Source: Oligoflexia bacterium
GTDB lineage: Bacteria > Bdellovibrionota > UBA1018
NCBI GenBank assembly: GCA_031292385.1
Contig: JARLHE010000051.1
Coordinates: 1-64,000 of the forward strand
Direction: 5' to 3'
Length of the DNA: 64,000 bases
The position numbers were made by a program, and so were the translations under genes. This document shows positions 36,601 through 45,567 of this stretch, piece after piece (the stretch's first letter is position 1; every line of letters starts with the position of its first letter). A model generated the notes under the pieces. That model ran no database searches. It worked only from the letters and a program-made list of their open reading frames with translations, and had not been told where the DNA came from.

Positions 36601-37348
36601 GATCGAAATCCTTGGTACGGTAATGGGCCCACGCGAGCTTATGGTAAAGCCGGGGCTTATCGTCGGCGCTCGAGCGCTGAATCGCCTGTTCGTAATCATT
36701 TTGGGCTTTTCGGAATTGCAGGCCGTCGACCGCCTGATCCCCTTCTTCGCGGTAGGCTTCGGCCACGAACGGGCTCGAAGGGAAGCGCTTCACGATCTCG
36801 TCGTAGTACTTCAGGCTTTCCTTGCGATCGCCCAGCTCGCCGTAATTGAAGGCCAGAAAGTAATAAACCTGATCCAGATGCTCGTACGGAATGCCGGTAG
36901 CCAGAATCTCCTTCGAAGCGCGGACCCCAAGGGAAAGATACGGCTTCGAATGGCTGTGGTCGATCGTCGGGGACGGCTCTCCGTGCGCCAAGCGCCGTTC
37001 GTGGACGCGACCTTCCTGCAGATAGGTCTGGCGGTAGGCTTCGAGATAAAGCACGGCAAGCCGGTAATACAGATCGGCCCGGCGGTTCTTCGGCTGACGC
37101 CGCCCGAGCGTGACGCGCAGCTGGGAAATTTCCTGATCGCGAAGACTTCGGATTTTCGCCTCGTCCGGGGTCTCAACCGAGAGGATTTCCTGGTCCGAAT
37201 ACGAATTGAGGCCGGCCACCGCGTCGCTGATCACGCCGAAATGCAGGTGCGTCGAGGGAACCGCGAGCAAACTCGAGAAAATCAACGCCCAGATCGCGGA
37301 CTTCCTGAGAAGCTGGATGTGCATTGCCTGAGCGCTCGTTTTTTTCAT
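33650..37348 (-). CDS. Very large exported TPR-repeat protein (Glt-type)
   Basis: About 1232 residues from ATG 37348. A signal peptide ('SAIWALIFSSLLAVPSTHLH') precedes a nearly continuous array of tetratricopeptide helices: examples are 'YYFLAFNYGELGDRKESLKY', 'YHKLAWAHYRTKDFDRAISS' and 'YGNLLWGGGHVLLAQIAYER'. Such periplasmic TPR scaffolds occur in Myxococcus Glt complexes (GltD/AgmU, GltE, GltI). I cannot tell which one this corresponds to. It starts one nt after the stop of the preceding TPR gene and overlaps the next gene by 22 nt. No catalytic motif was seen. Confidence 0.9.
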   Translation of the reverse strand: MKKTSAQAMHIQLLRKSAIWALIFSSLLAVPSTHLHFGVISDAVAGLNSYSDQEILSVETPDEAKIRSLRDQEISQLRVTLGRRQPKNRRADLYYRLAVLYLEAYRQTYLQEGRVHERRLAHGEPSPTIDHSHSKPYLSLGVRASKEILATGIPYEHLDQVYYFLAFNYGELGDRKESLKYYDEIVKRFPSSPFVAEAYREEGDQAVDGLQFRKAQNDYEQAIQRSSADDKPRLYHKLAWAHYRTKDFDRAISSMKTAIDLSQKSGEKYLSLHDEALRDMAVFMTESGRVDEAIGYFQQTVPDPNYYSRVLERLGRQYERNVEPAKAAQVYESLLKTHPEGEASFRVLVKLVDLDLRRFRFREALARVQGAQIPKAPKENDTQVALQNLRAMVRRTATEHHEKFRKKGDRDALGIAEAYYTAYLKIFLAQDDAHKETPEIQMYLAEVERELGKSKDASELYRVVVESGDKRYAKEAAALWTASLAEAVKKSAASGASRNSTDPSPLEKEYVEAADDLQGTLGETAEGREAALKAAQILAGYGNTRPDAIKRIKKIIDQNPASPQANTAARLWLQLAVDNPKDSSKITDTIHELTANSALMAADSDTGKGKLHAAISEQETRTKISTIAQAEKSKDFTVAAQGYESFAQDSKDREISEKAYANAVGAYLKAGDGPSVERVLGAWLVRFPKSARAADNYKVAATRALIQGKFDVAAHLFEKLGMEAADADSLETAARILEAIGDTQRATADYAYHARTFKNSAQRPAVLLSLAHLYEAQQMDREEVQAYRDCMSVSAEWEAQCGVHLADLLGRLKNTEQANEILRKIASQGTTSTRKGSRVISSSLSPYVGYARFRIADSLEQSRKFESLSLPEAKLKAGINERVQFLEPLSRAYNSVVEAGGPWAVAALDRLARWAATFADDVDHIAPPAGLDDKGIAQFRKSLASVSAPLRKKAQDTWVDAYHKAVQAEALSPAVPEIADHVSDLGAKLPGRAQGFHGAFRLAGISADGGDLGVEKALEKVRDRLVKNPQDAAAWADYGNLLWGGGHVLLAQIAYERASALDPRSTVALNNRAVTLISGRGLEQDAAEDDWFKAAQASALFSEALRRDEFFVTAKLNRALLLNYYRLFEKARPSLEQVLVRNPIPEAHDALAVALQGLGANSQAEAEFGKATDLGLKSSRFANVYHRAARAKTASDCLSALGDLSESNLVGFEAQAVNDLKRSCNLWKTNSN

Positions 37349-37349
37349 C

Positions 37350-38912
37350 TCAACTGGTCCCGCTCCCGTTACATTGTGACTGTAATCCGAAGACATAATC
37401 CCCCAGCTCATCGCTCCAAAACTCGCCGTTAAACGACCAATAATACTGGTAATCGCGGCGCTTCGGCATAATCGTCCCGACCTTGCGCCCCGACGCCGCG
37501 GTGTGCTTGTAAATCAGCTGCTCTTTGGCCCGTTTCAGCATCTCGAGATTGATGAACGACATCTTCTCGTAATTCGAAATCAGCTCCGAATGATAATCGA
37601 GCAAGCTGTTCTTCACGAACAACCCGCCTAGCTTCTTGATCGACTCCCTCCGCCACGAAAGCACCTGGGAGAGAAACGGCGCCAACCCCTGGCCCGCATC
37701 GCGCTGCTGCACCCGTTCGAATCGCCGGACCATCTGCGCTTCGATATCCACCTGCCGCTCCGAGCGGATCAAGCCGGCCATGTAGGGCCCGCGGACGAAT
37801 CGATTGAGAAGGCGGTTAAAGCCGCGATCGGAAGAAATCGGCTCCGAAAGCGCTTCCTTGCCTTTGCTGTAAAAAGCGCCCGGATCGTTGGCATGCTCTT
37901 CGACGAAGCGCTTGACCTCTTCGCCGACGGGCGCGTACTTCGAGTTGAACTCGTTGATCACTTCGCTGGCGTCGCTGTAGTAGCAAAGCGCGAGGTAGGA
38001 CTGGGCACGGAGAACATCGACCTCCGGATTGAACACGAAAGAGAGCGCCGGACTCTTGTAGGAAACCAGTTTTCCGAGAGAACGGTTGTATTCGCCGCGG
38101 GCAAACGAGTTCCACGCCTGCTCGAAAAGAATATCCGGCCAAACGATGCTCGACTTCTGGATGCGGTCGTAAGCCTGGTCCGCTTCGTCGAAATGATTGA
38201 GCTGATAAAGCGTTCGCGCCTTGCCCGCCTGGCAACGGGCCGTCAGGTCTTCGGCTTCGCTCTTCATTTGGCGATAGCGCTCGGTCGACGAATCGACGTC
38301 ATCGGTCAGGCGCCCGACATTGTCGGCGCAGTCGCCGAAGGCGTCGATCGCACGCGAGCCCTCGCCCTGGATCGCATAGGCGGTGCCGAGAAGCTCGAGC
38401 GAATAAGGCCAAAGCCAGCTCGATTTGCGCACTCCGCTCAGATAATTCATGGCATGCCCGAGATCGCCCGCCAGCAAGGCTTCCTTGCCCAGCGCATAGA
38501 GCAAGGCGCTTCGGTTCGGGGCGTTGTAATCGTCCAGGCTCGAATGAGCGACCAGATATTTCCGCAAAACATCGGCGCCCACGTATTCCAGAAGCAGTTC
38601 CGAATCGGTGAGCACGCGGCGAATCGCGTTCCGGTTGTCGGTCTCCAGAGTCTTGATGAAGAAGTAAGAAGCCGCGTTGTACATTCCGGCCCGGACCAGG
38701 CTCAGCGTTACCCACGAATAGGCTTCGGCCCGCGTCTCCGGACCGCTATCGAGCGCGCCGAAGGCGTAACGCGCGGAGAGAAAAAAATCGCCCTGGCTAT
38801 AAAGCGCTCTGGCGCGCGAAAGATCCTGCGTGCCCGTATCGGCCTGACTTGCGGTCGCTCCGAGCGTGAGCCCGAGGGAAAGCCCAAGGATAAGAAAGAC
38901 TCCCAGCTTCAT
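37350..38912 (-). CDS. Exported TPR protein, GltE-like
   Basis: About 520 residues from ATG 38912 with a signal peptide ('LGVFLILGLSLGLTLGATAS') and TPR-like helical pairs ('ARALYSQGDFFLSARYAFGA', 'YQLNHFDEADQAYDRIQKS', 'YLALCYYSDASEVINEF'). The overall layout and the conserved 'VWPDILFEQAWNSFARGEYN' segment resemble the adventurous gliding protein GltE of myxobacteria. It lacks an obvious lipobox Cys. A GTG at 38942 overlapping the upstream stop is an alternative start. The next gene starts 1 nt after its stop. Confidence 0.88.
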   Translation of the reverse strand: MKLGVFLILGLSLGLTLGATASQADTGTQDLSRARALYSQGDFFLSARYAFGALDSGPETRAEAYSWVTLSLVRAGMYNAASYFFIKTLETDNRNAIRRVLTDSELLLEYVGADVLRKYLVAHSSLDDYNAPNRSALLYALGKEALLAGDLGHAMNYLSGVRKSSWLWPYSLELLGTAYAIQGEGSRAIDAFGDCADNVGRLTDDVDSSTERYRQMKSEAEDLTARCQAGKARTLYQLNHFDEADQAYDRIQKSSIVWPDILFEQAWNSFARGEYNRSLGKLVSYKSPALSFVFNPEVDVLRAQSYLALCYYSDASEVINEFNSKYAPVGEEVKRFVEEHANDPGAFYSKGKEALSEPISSDRGFNRLLNRFVRGPYMAGLIRSERQVDIEAQMVRRFERVQQRDAGQGLAPFLSQVLSWRRESIKKLGGLFVKNSLLDYHSELISNYEKMSFINLEMLKRAKEQLIYKHTAASGRKVGTIMPKRRDYQYYWSFNGEFWSDELGDYVFGLQSQCNGSGTS

Positions 38913-38938
38913 TGTCCGACTCCGCGACCCGCGCTTTT

Positions 38939-39838
38939 TCACAGGCGTACCCCGAAGCCGAGCTCGAAGCGGTAATCAGAAAACATGGAGCTGCTTCCAC
39001 TCGTGCCGTAAACCGGCGACGAATAATACATGCCGGTCAGATCCCAGCGGATGATGAAACGCTCGTTCAAATAAAACTGCTGACCGGTCGTCGCGATGCC
39101 CACGGTTTGGCTGCTGCTGGTGACGCTGGAAGGCTGGCCCGACGAGTTCAATGTCGTCAGATTGGAGCTCATTTCGCCGCCACCCACGCCGAAAAGCCAG
39201 TCGAAATAAAGGATTTCATTGAAAACGTTGATCTTCGCGTACCACGGAGACCAGTACAGGATGCCGCCGAAGACATTCGAGACTTCGCGGATTACCGGAT
39301 AAACCGAAGCACCCGTTTGAGTCAAAGCGTTATAGGTATTGTTCGGGGAATTGAAGGTTTTGTTGTAAAAAACCTCGATGCCCCAACTCTCGCTGAAAAA
39401 ATAATCCATTCGCGGGGTGAGCGCCCACGACGTACGATAGGCGTTGCCGAACTCAGGACCGCCGGTCAGGCTCAGCGAAAGGCGATTCGCCTTTTGATAG
39501 CGGCGGTTCTGAAGCACGTAAATCTTCTTTTCCGGATCCAGCCATTTGAAATTATATTCATCGGAAGGCTGCGGTGACGAATCCACTTCCGCGGCACGGG
39601 ACCAGGTCGCGGCCAAAAGCAGCAACCAGAACATGCCGACCAGGCAGACCGCGGAGCGCACCGCCCAGGCCCGTTGGCGTTCACTGAAACGCTCGGAGAA
39701 ACGCTCGGATAAAACTTCGATGAGCGGCAAAGGAGCCGGTTTTTGCTGCGGAGGGGTGACTGGCGCTGAACGAGGTTCAGAACCAGGATCAAGGTGTCCG
39801 TCTTTTGCCGCTGATGAAATTTTCTCCGCAATGCCCAT
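38939..39838 (-). CDS. Outer-membrane beta-barrel protein of the myxobacterial/Glt type
   Basis: A 299-residue protein. An unusually long cytoplasmic-like leader (about residues 1-60, Pro/Ser/Arg-rich) comes before a hydrophobic signal ('VCLVGMFWLLLLAATWSRAA'). The mature part alternates aromatic and polar residues ('YFFSESWGIEVFYNKTFN', 'FNEILYFDWLFGVGGG', 'RFIIRWDLTGMYYSS') and ends 'YRFELGFGVRL', as in outer-membrane barrels. The family resembles the barrels paired with GltE-like TPR proteins (GltB/GltA/GltH). It is first in the operon, behind a plausible promoter and a GGAG ribosome site. Confidence 0.88.
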   Translation of the reverse strand: MGIAEKISSAAKDGHLDPGSEPRSAPVTPPQQKPAPLPLIEVLSERFSERFSERQRAWAVRSAVCLVGMFWLLLLAATWSRAAEVDSSPQPSDEYNFKWLDPEKKIYVLQNRRYQKANRLSLSLTGGPEFGNAYRTSWALTPRMDYFFSESWGIEVFYNKTFNSPNNTYNALTQTGASVYPVIREVSNVFGGILYWSPWYAKINVFNEILYFDWLFGVGGGEMSSNLTTLNSSGQPSSVTSSSQTVGIATTGQQFYLNERFIIRWDLTGMYYSSPVYGTSGSSSMFSDYRFELGFGVRL

Positions 39839-39899
39839 GTGATCGATCTCCGTGATCTCGAGGTCGCCTAATTCCGTGGCGTTTCACTACTTTAAATAC

Positions 39900-39928
39900 A
39901 GTGTAGAAGGAGATCTTTACCGCGGCAA
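39900..39928 (-). promoter_or_regulatory. Probable promoter of the glt-like operon
   Basis: Reading the minus strand: TTGCCG (39928-39923), a 17-nt spacer, then TACACT (39905-39900). It lies about 60 nt upstream of the beta-barrel gene start. Confidence 0.5.
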
Positions 39929-39973
39929 GTTTTTCACGCCACGGAGAGACATAAGTTCGTCATTTTTTTGACC

Positions 39974-42805
39974 TCACGATTGGGCTTCCGGACAAAGCTC
40001 GCGGAACTCGCAGATGCGGCAAAACGGGCCGGGACGAGGACGCCCTTCCCCTCCGGCCACTATATCGGCCGCGCTCTCGGCGAAGGCGGCAAGCTTGCGC
40101 GAAAGCGCCTCGGAGTCGTCCAACGGGATCTCGATTTTCTCAACCCCCGCGGGCGAAATATTCACGATCCAGGCTTCGCAAGGCAACGCCTCATAGGATG
40201 AGCCCCGCAAAAGGGCCCGGACCGCCTCGACATAAAGCTCAAGCTGCGTCTGATAGCTCTCTCGCCAAGCCTCGGGAGTTTTGGGCTTATCCGTGACCTT
40301 GAAGTCAATGACCGCCACACCCTGCCGGGTCAAAACCAGGCGGTCGATCGCGCCGACAAGAACCTCCCGGCCGATCTTGACTTCAAAAGGCAACTCGGAC
40401 CAAACCTGCTGCTCGGGGCTCGAGGGAGCCATCCATTCCGAGTTTCGCGCCCATTCGATCACGGCATCCGCATTCAAGCGACCGTCGCCCGCTTCGGCCT
40501 CGAGCGCGCGCAACCCCTCCTCGTCGTTTCGCTCCAGGCACGCATGCACGCGGCTGCCGAGCTCACGACGCGTGAGCCCCTCGGCCGGAGCAGCCGGCTC
40601 GGTCGCGCCACTCCGGGCCTCCTTGGGCTGAGTCACCTTGGGCCGAATGAACGTCCACTCGTATTTGCGCGGACAAATCGAAAGCGAATTCCACTCTGTC
40701 ACGCTATGCCTTGGCCGGCGAAAACGAGCCGCGGGAGCCTGAGCCACCGCCGCTGACGCCGCCGCGGCAACGCGCGCGCCCCTTCCCGGATCCAGCTTCG
40801 CGATTTCCTCGACGGAAAAAATCCGCGTAGGCACGGGCCCGTTCTCGACCCAGGCGCGCCAATCGTCCGCCGCATAAGGCGATTCGTCAGCGTCTTTTTT
40901 CGGTTTTTTAGGAGCGGGATCGGCCACCTCGACGAGCACCAGGCGCTCTTGCGCGCGGGTCAGGGCCACATAGAAAAGCCGCTTGCTTTCGGCCAGCGAT
41001 TTGAACTTCTCGTCGGCTCTCCATTTGATCTCAAGCGGATCCTTCGGGTCGCGCTCGCCGTCGCTGTCTCGCGGGGCGAGAAACGCTCCTTCCTTGCGAT
41101 CCCAGAAAAGCAAAGGCGCGCTCGCTGCGCGGCGCTTGCCGGCGAGATCGATCAAAATCACGTGACGAAACTCGAGCCCCTTCGCCGAGTGGAGAGTCAA
41201 AACCGAAAGCTGCCCCTGGTTTTTGGGCGGCGGCACATCTCGCTCGCGACGCTTTTCATCGCGCGCTCGCGTCAGTTCGCCGACGAGCTCGCGAAAATCC
41301 ATACCCCGCATGGACAGCTCTTCCGCCCGATGCCACAGGCCCAGGAACGCGACCCCGAGTTCAGCTTCCACTTCGGGGGAGATCAGAAGCACGCTGAGAA
41401 GCTCGCCCACCCGCAAATTTCTTCCGCGAAGCGGCGCGAGCACCCGGGCCAGCGGATGCCCGGACTCGAAAAACGGAGTCAGGAGCGTCGGATCTCTTCG
41501 AATCCACGCATCGATCTCGGCATCCGGAACCCCCACCCACGGCGCGCGCAAAAAGATCGCCGCCGAAAGCGAATTGGAAGGATCCTCCCACCAGCGCAAA
41601 AACGCGACCAGCTCCCGCACGCGCGGATCTTCCCAAAACAGCCCGCCGCTGCCGACCGCGATCGGGATGCCCGCGCTCGAGAGCGCCTTCAGCCACTTCT
41701 CGTTGCCGCGGATCCGGCGCACGAGGAGCGCCATATCCGAAAGCGAAACGCCGCGCGCCTCTTCGGCGCGAATCCAGCGCGCAAGCCCTTCCGGGTCGCT
41801 CACCTCGAGCTTGACGACCGGATCAAACTCCGGATTCGCCGGCAGCTGGGGAACCAAAGGTTCGTAGATCAGGCCGCTTTCCGGAAACGCCTCGGCGCAA
41901 AGCCCGTTGGCGTAATCCAGAATTCCGGGACGGCTTCGAAAATTCCACGTGAGCGAATGACGCTCCGGAAGGGAGGCGCAAAATTCCTCGAACAAGCTCA
42001 CATCGGCGTCGCGAAAACGATAGATCGACTGCTTGGGATCGCCCACGACGCAAAGATTCGAAAGATCTTCGCGGCAAAACGCGCGGATCAGCTTCGCTTG
42101 GAGCGGGTTGGTGTCTTGAAATTCATCCACCAAAACCAGATCGAACCGGCTCCGAAATGCGGCGCGCACTTCGGGATCTTCGAGCGCGCGCTCGGCGCAG
42201 ATCTCGAGATCCGAGAAATCGAGCATCCCGGCTCGCCGCTTGCTGCGCTCAAAGCGCTCCAAGACATAAGCCGAAAGCCGCGCCAACGCCTGGGATCTCG
42301 GGTCTTCCGCCTGCCGGAGTCGCTCGATCGCGCCGAAGGCCACGAGCTCTTTGACGCGCGCCAGGAGCGAGGTCACGTTATCGCGGCTATCGCGTTCCAA
42401 TAAAAGCTGCATCGCTTCGCGAATCGGCTCGGGCAAATCGTCAAACCAAAGCGAATCGAGCGCCCGCTCCCAAACCAGGACTGCTTCGCCCGAAGAAAGC
42501 ATCGTTTCCCCGCCGTCGCAACCGGCCTCCCGCGGAAACTCGCGAAGAATCGCCGCGCAAAGCCCGTGAATAGTCATGACCCAGTGACCGGAGAGCGGAA
42601 GCTTCTTTGCCAGCTTCGCCTTCAGATCGCTGGCCGAGCGTTCGGTGAAGGAGACGGCGGCAAAGCGCGCATCGGGCTTCCTCCGTAAAAGCTCCGCGCA
42701 CTTCTGCACCAAGGTCGTCGTCTTGCCCGCGCCCGCGCCGGCCATGACGGCGACTCCCCTGCCCCAGGCATCGACAACTGCTTGTTGCTCCGGCGAAAGA
42801 TTCAC
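39974..42805 (-). CDS. addA: AddA-like ATP-dependent helicase/nuclease
   Basis: About 943 residues from GTG 42805, overlapping the addB stop as GTGA with GGAGAG upstream. UvrD-type helicase motifs are 'MAGAGAGKTTTLVQK' (Walker A), 'LVLVDEFQDTNPLQ' (Walker B), 'LTLHSAKGLEFRHVIL' and 'FYVALTRAQERLVLV'. The C-terminal PD-(D/E)XK nuclease has 'LVGAIDRLVL', 'VAVIDFKV' and 'QTQLELYV'. Unlike classic AddA it also has the four-cysteine pattern of an iron-sulfur nuclease: one Cys in 'LSICPRKYEW' and three in 'FCRICEFRELC'. With AddB it would process double-strand breaks for RecA. It could also be read as an AdnA- or RecB-like relative. Confidence 0.9.
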   Translation of the reverse strand: MNLSPEQQAVVDAWGRGVAVMAGAGAGKTTTLVQKCAELLRRKPDARFAAVSFTERSASDLKAKLAKKLPLSGHWVMTIHGLCAAILREFPREAGCDGGETMLSSGEAVLVWERALDSLWFDDLPEPIREAMQLLLERDSRDNVTSLLARVKELVAFGAIERLRQAEDPRSQALARLSAYVLERFERSKRRAGMLDFSDLEICAERALEDPEVRAAFRSRFDLVLVDEFQDTNPLQAKLIRAFCREDLSNLCVVGDPKQSIYRFRDADVSLFEEFCASLPERHSLTWNFRSRPGILDYANGLCAEAFPESGLIYEPLVPQLPANPEFDPVVKLEVSDPEGLARWIRAEEARGVSLSDMALLVRRIRGNEKWLKALSSAGIPIAVGSGGLFWEDPRVRELVAFLRWWEDPSNSLSAAIFLRAPWVGVPDAEIDAWIRRDPTLLTPFFESGHPLARVLAPLRGRNLRVGELLSVLLISPEVEAELGVAFLGLWHRAEELSMRGMDFRELVGELTRARDEKRRERDVPPPKNQGQLSVLTLHSAKGLEFRHVILIDLAGKRRAASAPLLFWDRKEGAFLAPRDSDGERDPKDPLEIKWRADEKFKSLAESKRLFYVALTRAQERLVLVEVADPAPKKPKKDADESPYAADDWRAWVENGPVPTRIFSVEEIAKLDPGRGARVAAAASAAVAQAPAARFRRPRHSVTEWNSLSICPRKYEWTFIRPKVTQPKEARSGATEPAAPAEGLTRRELGSRVHACLERNDEEGLRALEAEAGDGRLNADAVIEWARNSEWMAPSSPEQQVWSELPFEVKIGREVLVGAIDRLVLTRQGVAVIDFKVTDKPKTPEAWRESYQTQLELYVEAVRALLRGSSYEALPCEAWIVNISPAGVEKIEIPLDDSEALSRKLAAFAESAADIVAGGEGRPRPGPFCRICEFRELCPEAQS

Positions 42806-45567
42806 TCGCTCTCTCCTTCGGCGGACTCGCCCCCTTTGCGCCGAAACCCGCAAAGGTCGGAAAGCGAGCAGGTGCCGCACTCTTTGTCTTCTTTTTTCGG
42901 AGCCGCCTCGAACCGGCCCTGAATGAACGCGCGCCCGTGCGCGAGGATCTGCTCGCGCATCAGCCGCCAGACCTCTTCAGGCGATCCGCTTTTGATCAGG
43001 CTTTTTGAGTTAGCCGTCGTTTTGGTAAGCTTGCCCGGCTCTTTGCCATTGAAGCGCGAAAAAAAGATTCCGCTTCCGCGCGAGCCCTTGCGCGTGAGCT
43101 CGACGAACTGCACGCCGATCACGGGCTTTTTCAGCTGCGCTTCCGCCGCCAACGCGTAAAAAGGAAGCTGCAAGCGATAGCCCAGCTCGATCATCTCGGT
43201 CCCGTTGGGAGAGGCGCTCGAGCTTTTGTAATCCATCACGAAAAGGCCTTCCGGGGACTCTTCGATCCGGTCGGGGGTTCCTTTGACGATGAAATCGCCG
43301 AAATCGACGCGAAACTTCAAATCGTCATCGAGCACCAGCGTACGCGTGCCCGCGCGCGCTTGGAACTCGTCCTCTTTCTCGAGAAAAACCTCGAGCACTT
43401 TCTCCAGCCGCGATTTGACGTAGGCTTCGATTCGATGCCCGCGCAGCAGCCCCTTAGGCCTTCGAGTTCCCCACGCCAAGTCCAGCGCGCTCGAAGCTTT
43501 CAGGGTGATCTTCCCTTCCTCGTTACGCGAGGCCACGAGTCTTTTGACGGCCTGGTGAAGCAGCGTCCCCTTCACGTCCGGCCAAAGATCGGGCTCGGGA
43601 TCGCGCGCGTCCTGCAACTTCCAGCGCTGATAGCCCAACGCCTGAAACGCGCAGCGGCTGTAACGATCGAGATCGGATGCCGTGATCTCGGGCACCCCTC
43701 CCGCAGCGGCACTCAAGGGCGGCAAATTCACCTTCTGAGGCGGCACCGGGCGAATCGCCGAATAGCTCGGAGTGAATCGCGGGTGCGAGCCCATTTCAGC
43801 GACCGCTTCCTCTTCGACCCGCTTCGCGAGCGACCCCAGCTTCAGCTCGGTTGCGATCTCGCGCAAAAGCGGCAAAAGACTTTCGCGCTCTCTCGCGTCC
43901 CACTCATAATGCGCGTCCAAAATCACCACTTCGCGCGCAGGCGCAAACCAGCCTGAAATCGCCGCAAGCCGTTCGCGCCTGACCTCGAAGCCGCTTCGAA
44001 TGCCGAATTCCGTGCTTAACATCTCGCGCTCGCGCTCGCTGTACCAATAATCGCCCGTGCCCGCGCCGCCAGAGCTTGAACCCGCGCTCAAAAACTCGGG
44101 CGAAATCCCGAAAAGCCAGACTTTCTCGAACTTCAAAAGCGAGGACTGATGAAGACGGAAAACCTGCACCCCGGCTTCGGCCTTGAGGGGTTCCATCGGG
44201 GCTGGCGCTTCCGCGATGGCCGCCTTCAAGCGCTCGAGCCAGTAGCGAAGCGGGGCACGGCGATTTGTCTGATCGAAGCGCGATTGGTCTTCGGAAAGAT
44301 CGTCCCAGAGTCTTTCGAAAAATCCCAGAACCCAAACGCTTTCCGAGCTTCGAGCAACTCCTTCGCGCACCAAATCGAGATGAAACCGCGAAATTTCCTC
44401 GAGCGATTTCTTTCCGCCCAACCCGTCTTGAAGCGCCGAGAGCCGCGCATGAAGGTTCACCAAAAGCCCGCCGGCATAGTGCATCAGCCCTTGCCGGATT
44501 CCACGCGCCGAGATCTCGGCACTGAGCCGGCTCACGCTCTCGGACTCGGCCGCCGGCCAGGTGCGCAGCCAGGAAAGGACCTGCACGCGCTCGAAATCGC
44601 CGCTGACGAGCTCGAGCGGAAGAAGCGCCCACTTCAAAGTTTCATCCAAGCGCAAGCGGTTGGGATCGCGAGCATCGGCGCTCACGATGCCGCGCGCATC
44701 GAAGGCGCGTTTCAAAGACCTGCGGATGGCCGTATCGTCGGGGATCAAAACCACCTGATGCCCGAGCGAGCCCGCTTCCAGCAAGCGATCGGCCAAAGAA
44801 TCGGCGGCGTCATCGAGCGTATGCCAGCGCTCCCACTGAAAATCGATCTCGCCTAAATCCGGCTTCGCCTCAAGCGGGCCCATGCGTTTGAAACTCAGAT
44901 GTCGTCCCAATTCCTCGCAAAAAGCGCGCTCCAGGGATTCCGAAGCCGCGCCCGTGAAATAGAGAATTTCCTCGGGAACGCCTAAGCCCTCGGGCCAGCC
45001 CCGAGAAGCAAGACAAGCGGTAGCCTCGCGCAAAAGTCGGGGCGCATCCCAGAGAACCTGCGGATGGCCTTCCAACCACGCCTCGTAAGCGCGAGCGAGA
45101 AGCCTTACCTCATCGCGCAAAGGCCGGTACTGTCCGGCACCTAAGCGCTGCAGCAATCGTTCAGTCAGCGCTTCTTCTTCGTCGGGATGAGCGCTCGCCA
45201 TTCGTCCGGCCTGGATCGCGCGATCGAGCTTCCTGAAAAAGCCGGTTTGGCGCCGCAAGCGCTTGATCTCGGGTAAATGAGCCAAAATCCGGCGATCCGC
45301 GACCAATCTTCGCAAGGCCTCTTGGCTCGAAGAAGATCCCAAAACCGCTCCGATCGGGTTCGCGGCGCGATCGGCGGCCCGATCAGCGGTAAGAATTTTC
45401 GAGGCGACGTCGGTGAGCGAGGTGATCGCATCCGCCGTCAACGCGTAGCCGGCATCGAGAATGACGCTTTTCAGCTCTTCGCGAGAAAAACCGCTCCCGA
45501 CCGCGATCCAAACGCGCGGCCAAAGCCCAGCGACTCGGTCTACGGGAATATCAACTAATGACGACAC
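42802..45567 (-). CDS. addB: AddB-like helicase-fold/nuclease subunit
   Basis: About 921 residues. The C-terminal nuclease domain has 'VKGTPDRIEE', 'LFVMDYKSSS' and 'YRLQLPFYALAAEA', plus four cysteines placed as in the AddB iron-sulfur staple ('YSRCAFQALGYQRW' and 'CGTCSLSDLC'). The N-terminal helicase-like region seems degenerate: where Walker A is expected there is 'AVGSGFSREELKS', lacking GKT/S. The start is uncertain. GTG 45567 overlaps the purM end by 17 nt, and the open frame extends to 45612. It overlaps addA by 4 nt. Its place at the end of the purine operon is unusual. Confidence 0.88.
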   Translation of the reverse strand: MSSLVDIPVDRVAGLWPRVWIAVGSGFSREELKSVILDAGYALTADAITSLTDVASKILTADRAADRAANPIGAVLGSSSSQEALRRLVADRRILAHLPEIKRLRRQTGFFRKLDRAIQAGRMASAHPDEEEALTERLLQRLGAGQYRPLRDEVRLLARAYEAWLEGHPQVLWDAPRLLREATACLASRGWPEGLGVPEEILYFTGAASESLERAFCEELGRHLSFKRMGPLEAKPDLGEIDFQWERWHTLDDAADSLADRLLEAGSLGHQVVLIPDDTAIRRSLKRAFDARGIVSADARDPNRLRLDETLKWALLPLELVSGDFERVQVLSWLRTWPAAESESVSRLSAEISARGIRQGLMHYAGGLLVNLHARLSALQDGLGGKKSLEEISRFHLDLVREGVARSSESVWVLGFFERLWDDLSEDQSRFDQTNRRAPLRYWLERLKAAIAEAPAPMEPLKAEAGVQVFRLHQSSLLKFEKVWLFGISPEFLSAGSSSGGAGTGDYWYSEREREMLSTEFGIRSGFEVRRERLAAISGWFAPAREVVILDAHYEWDARERESLLPLLREIATELKLGSLAKRVEEEAVAEMGSHPRFTPSYSAIRPVPPQKVNLPPLSAAAGGVPEITASDLDRYSRCAFQALGYQRWKLQDARDPEPDLWPDVKGTLLHQAVKRLVASRNEEGKITLKASSALDLAWGTRRPKGLLRGHRIEAYVKSRLEKVLEVFLEKEDEFQARAGTRTLVLDDDLKFRVDFGDFIVKGTPDRIEESPEGLFVMDYKSSSASPNGTEMIELGYRLQLPFYALAAEAQLKKPVIGVQFVELTRKGSRGSGIFFSRFNGKEPGKLTKTTANSKSLIKSGSPEEVWRLMREQILAHGRAFIQGRFEAAPKKEDKECGTCSLSDLCGFRRKGGESAEGESE

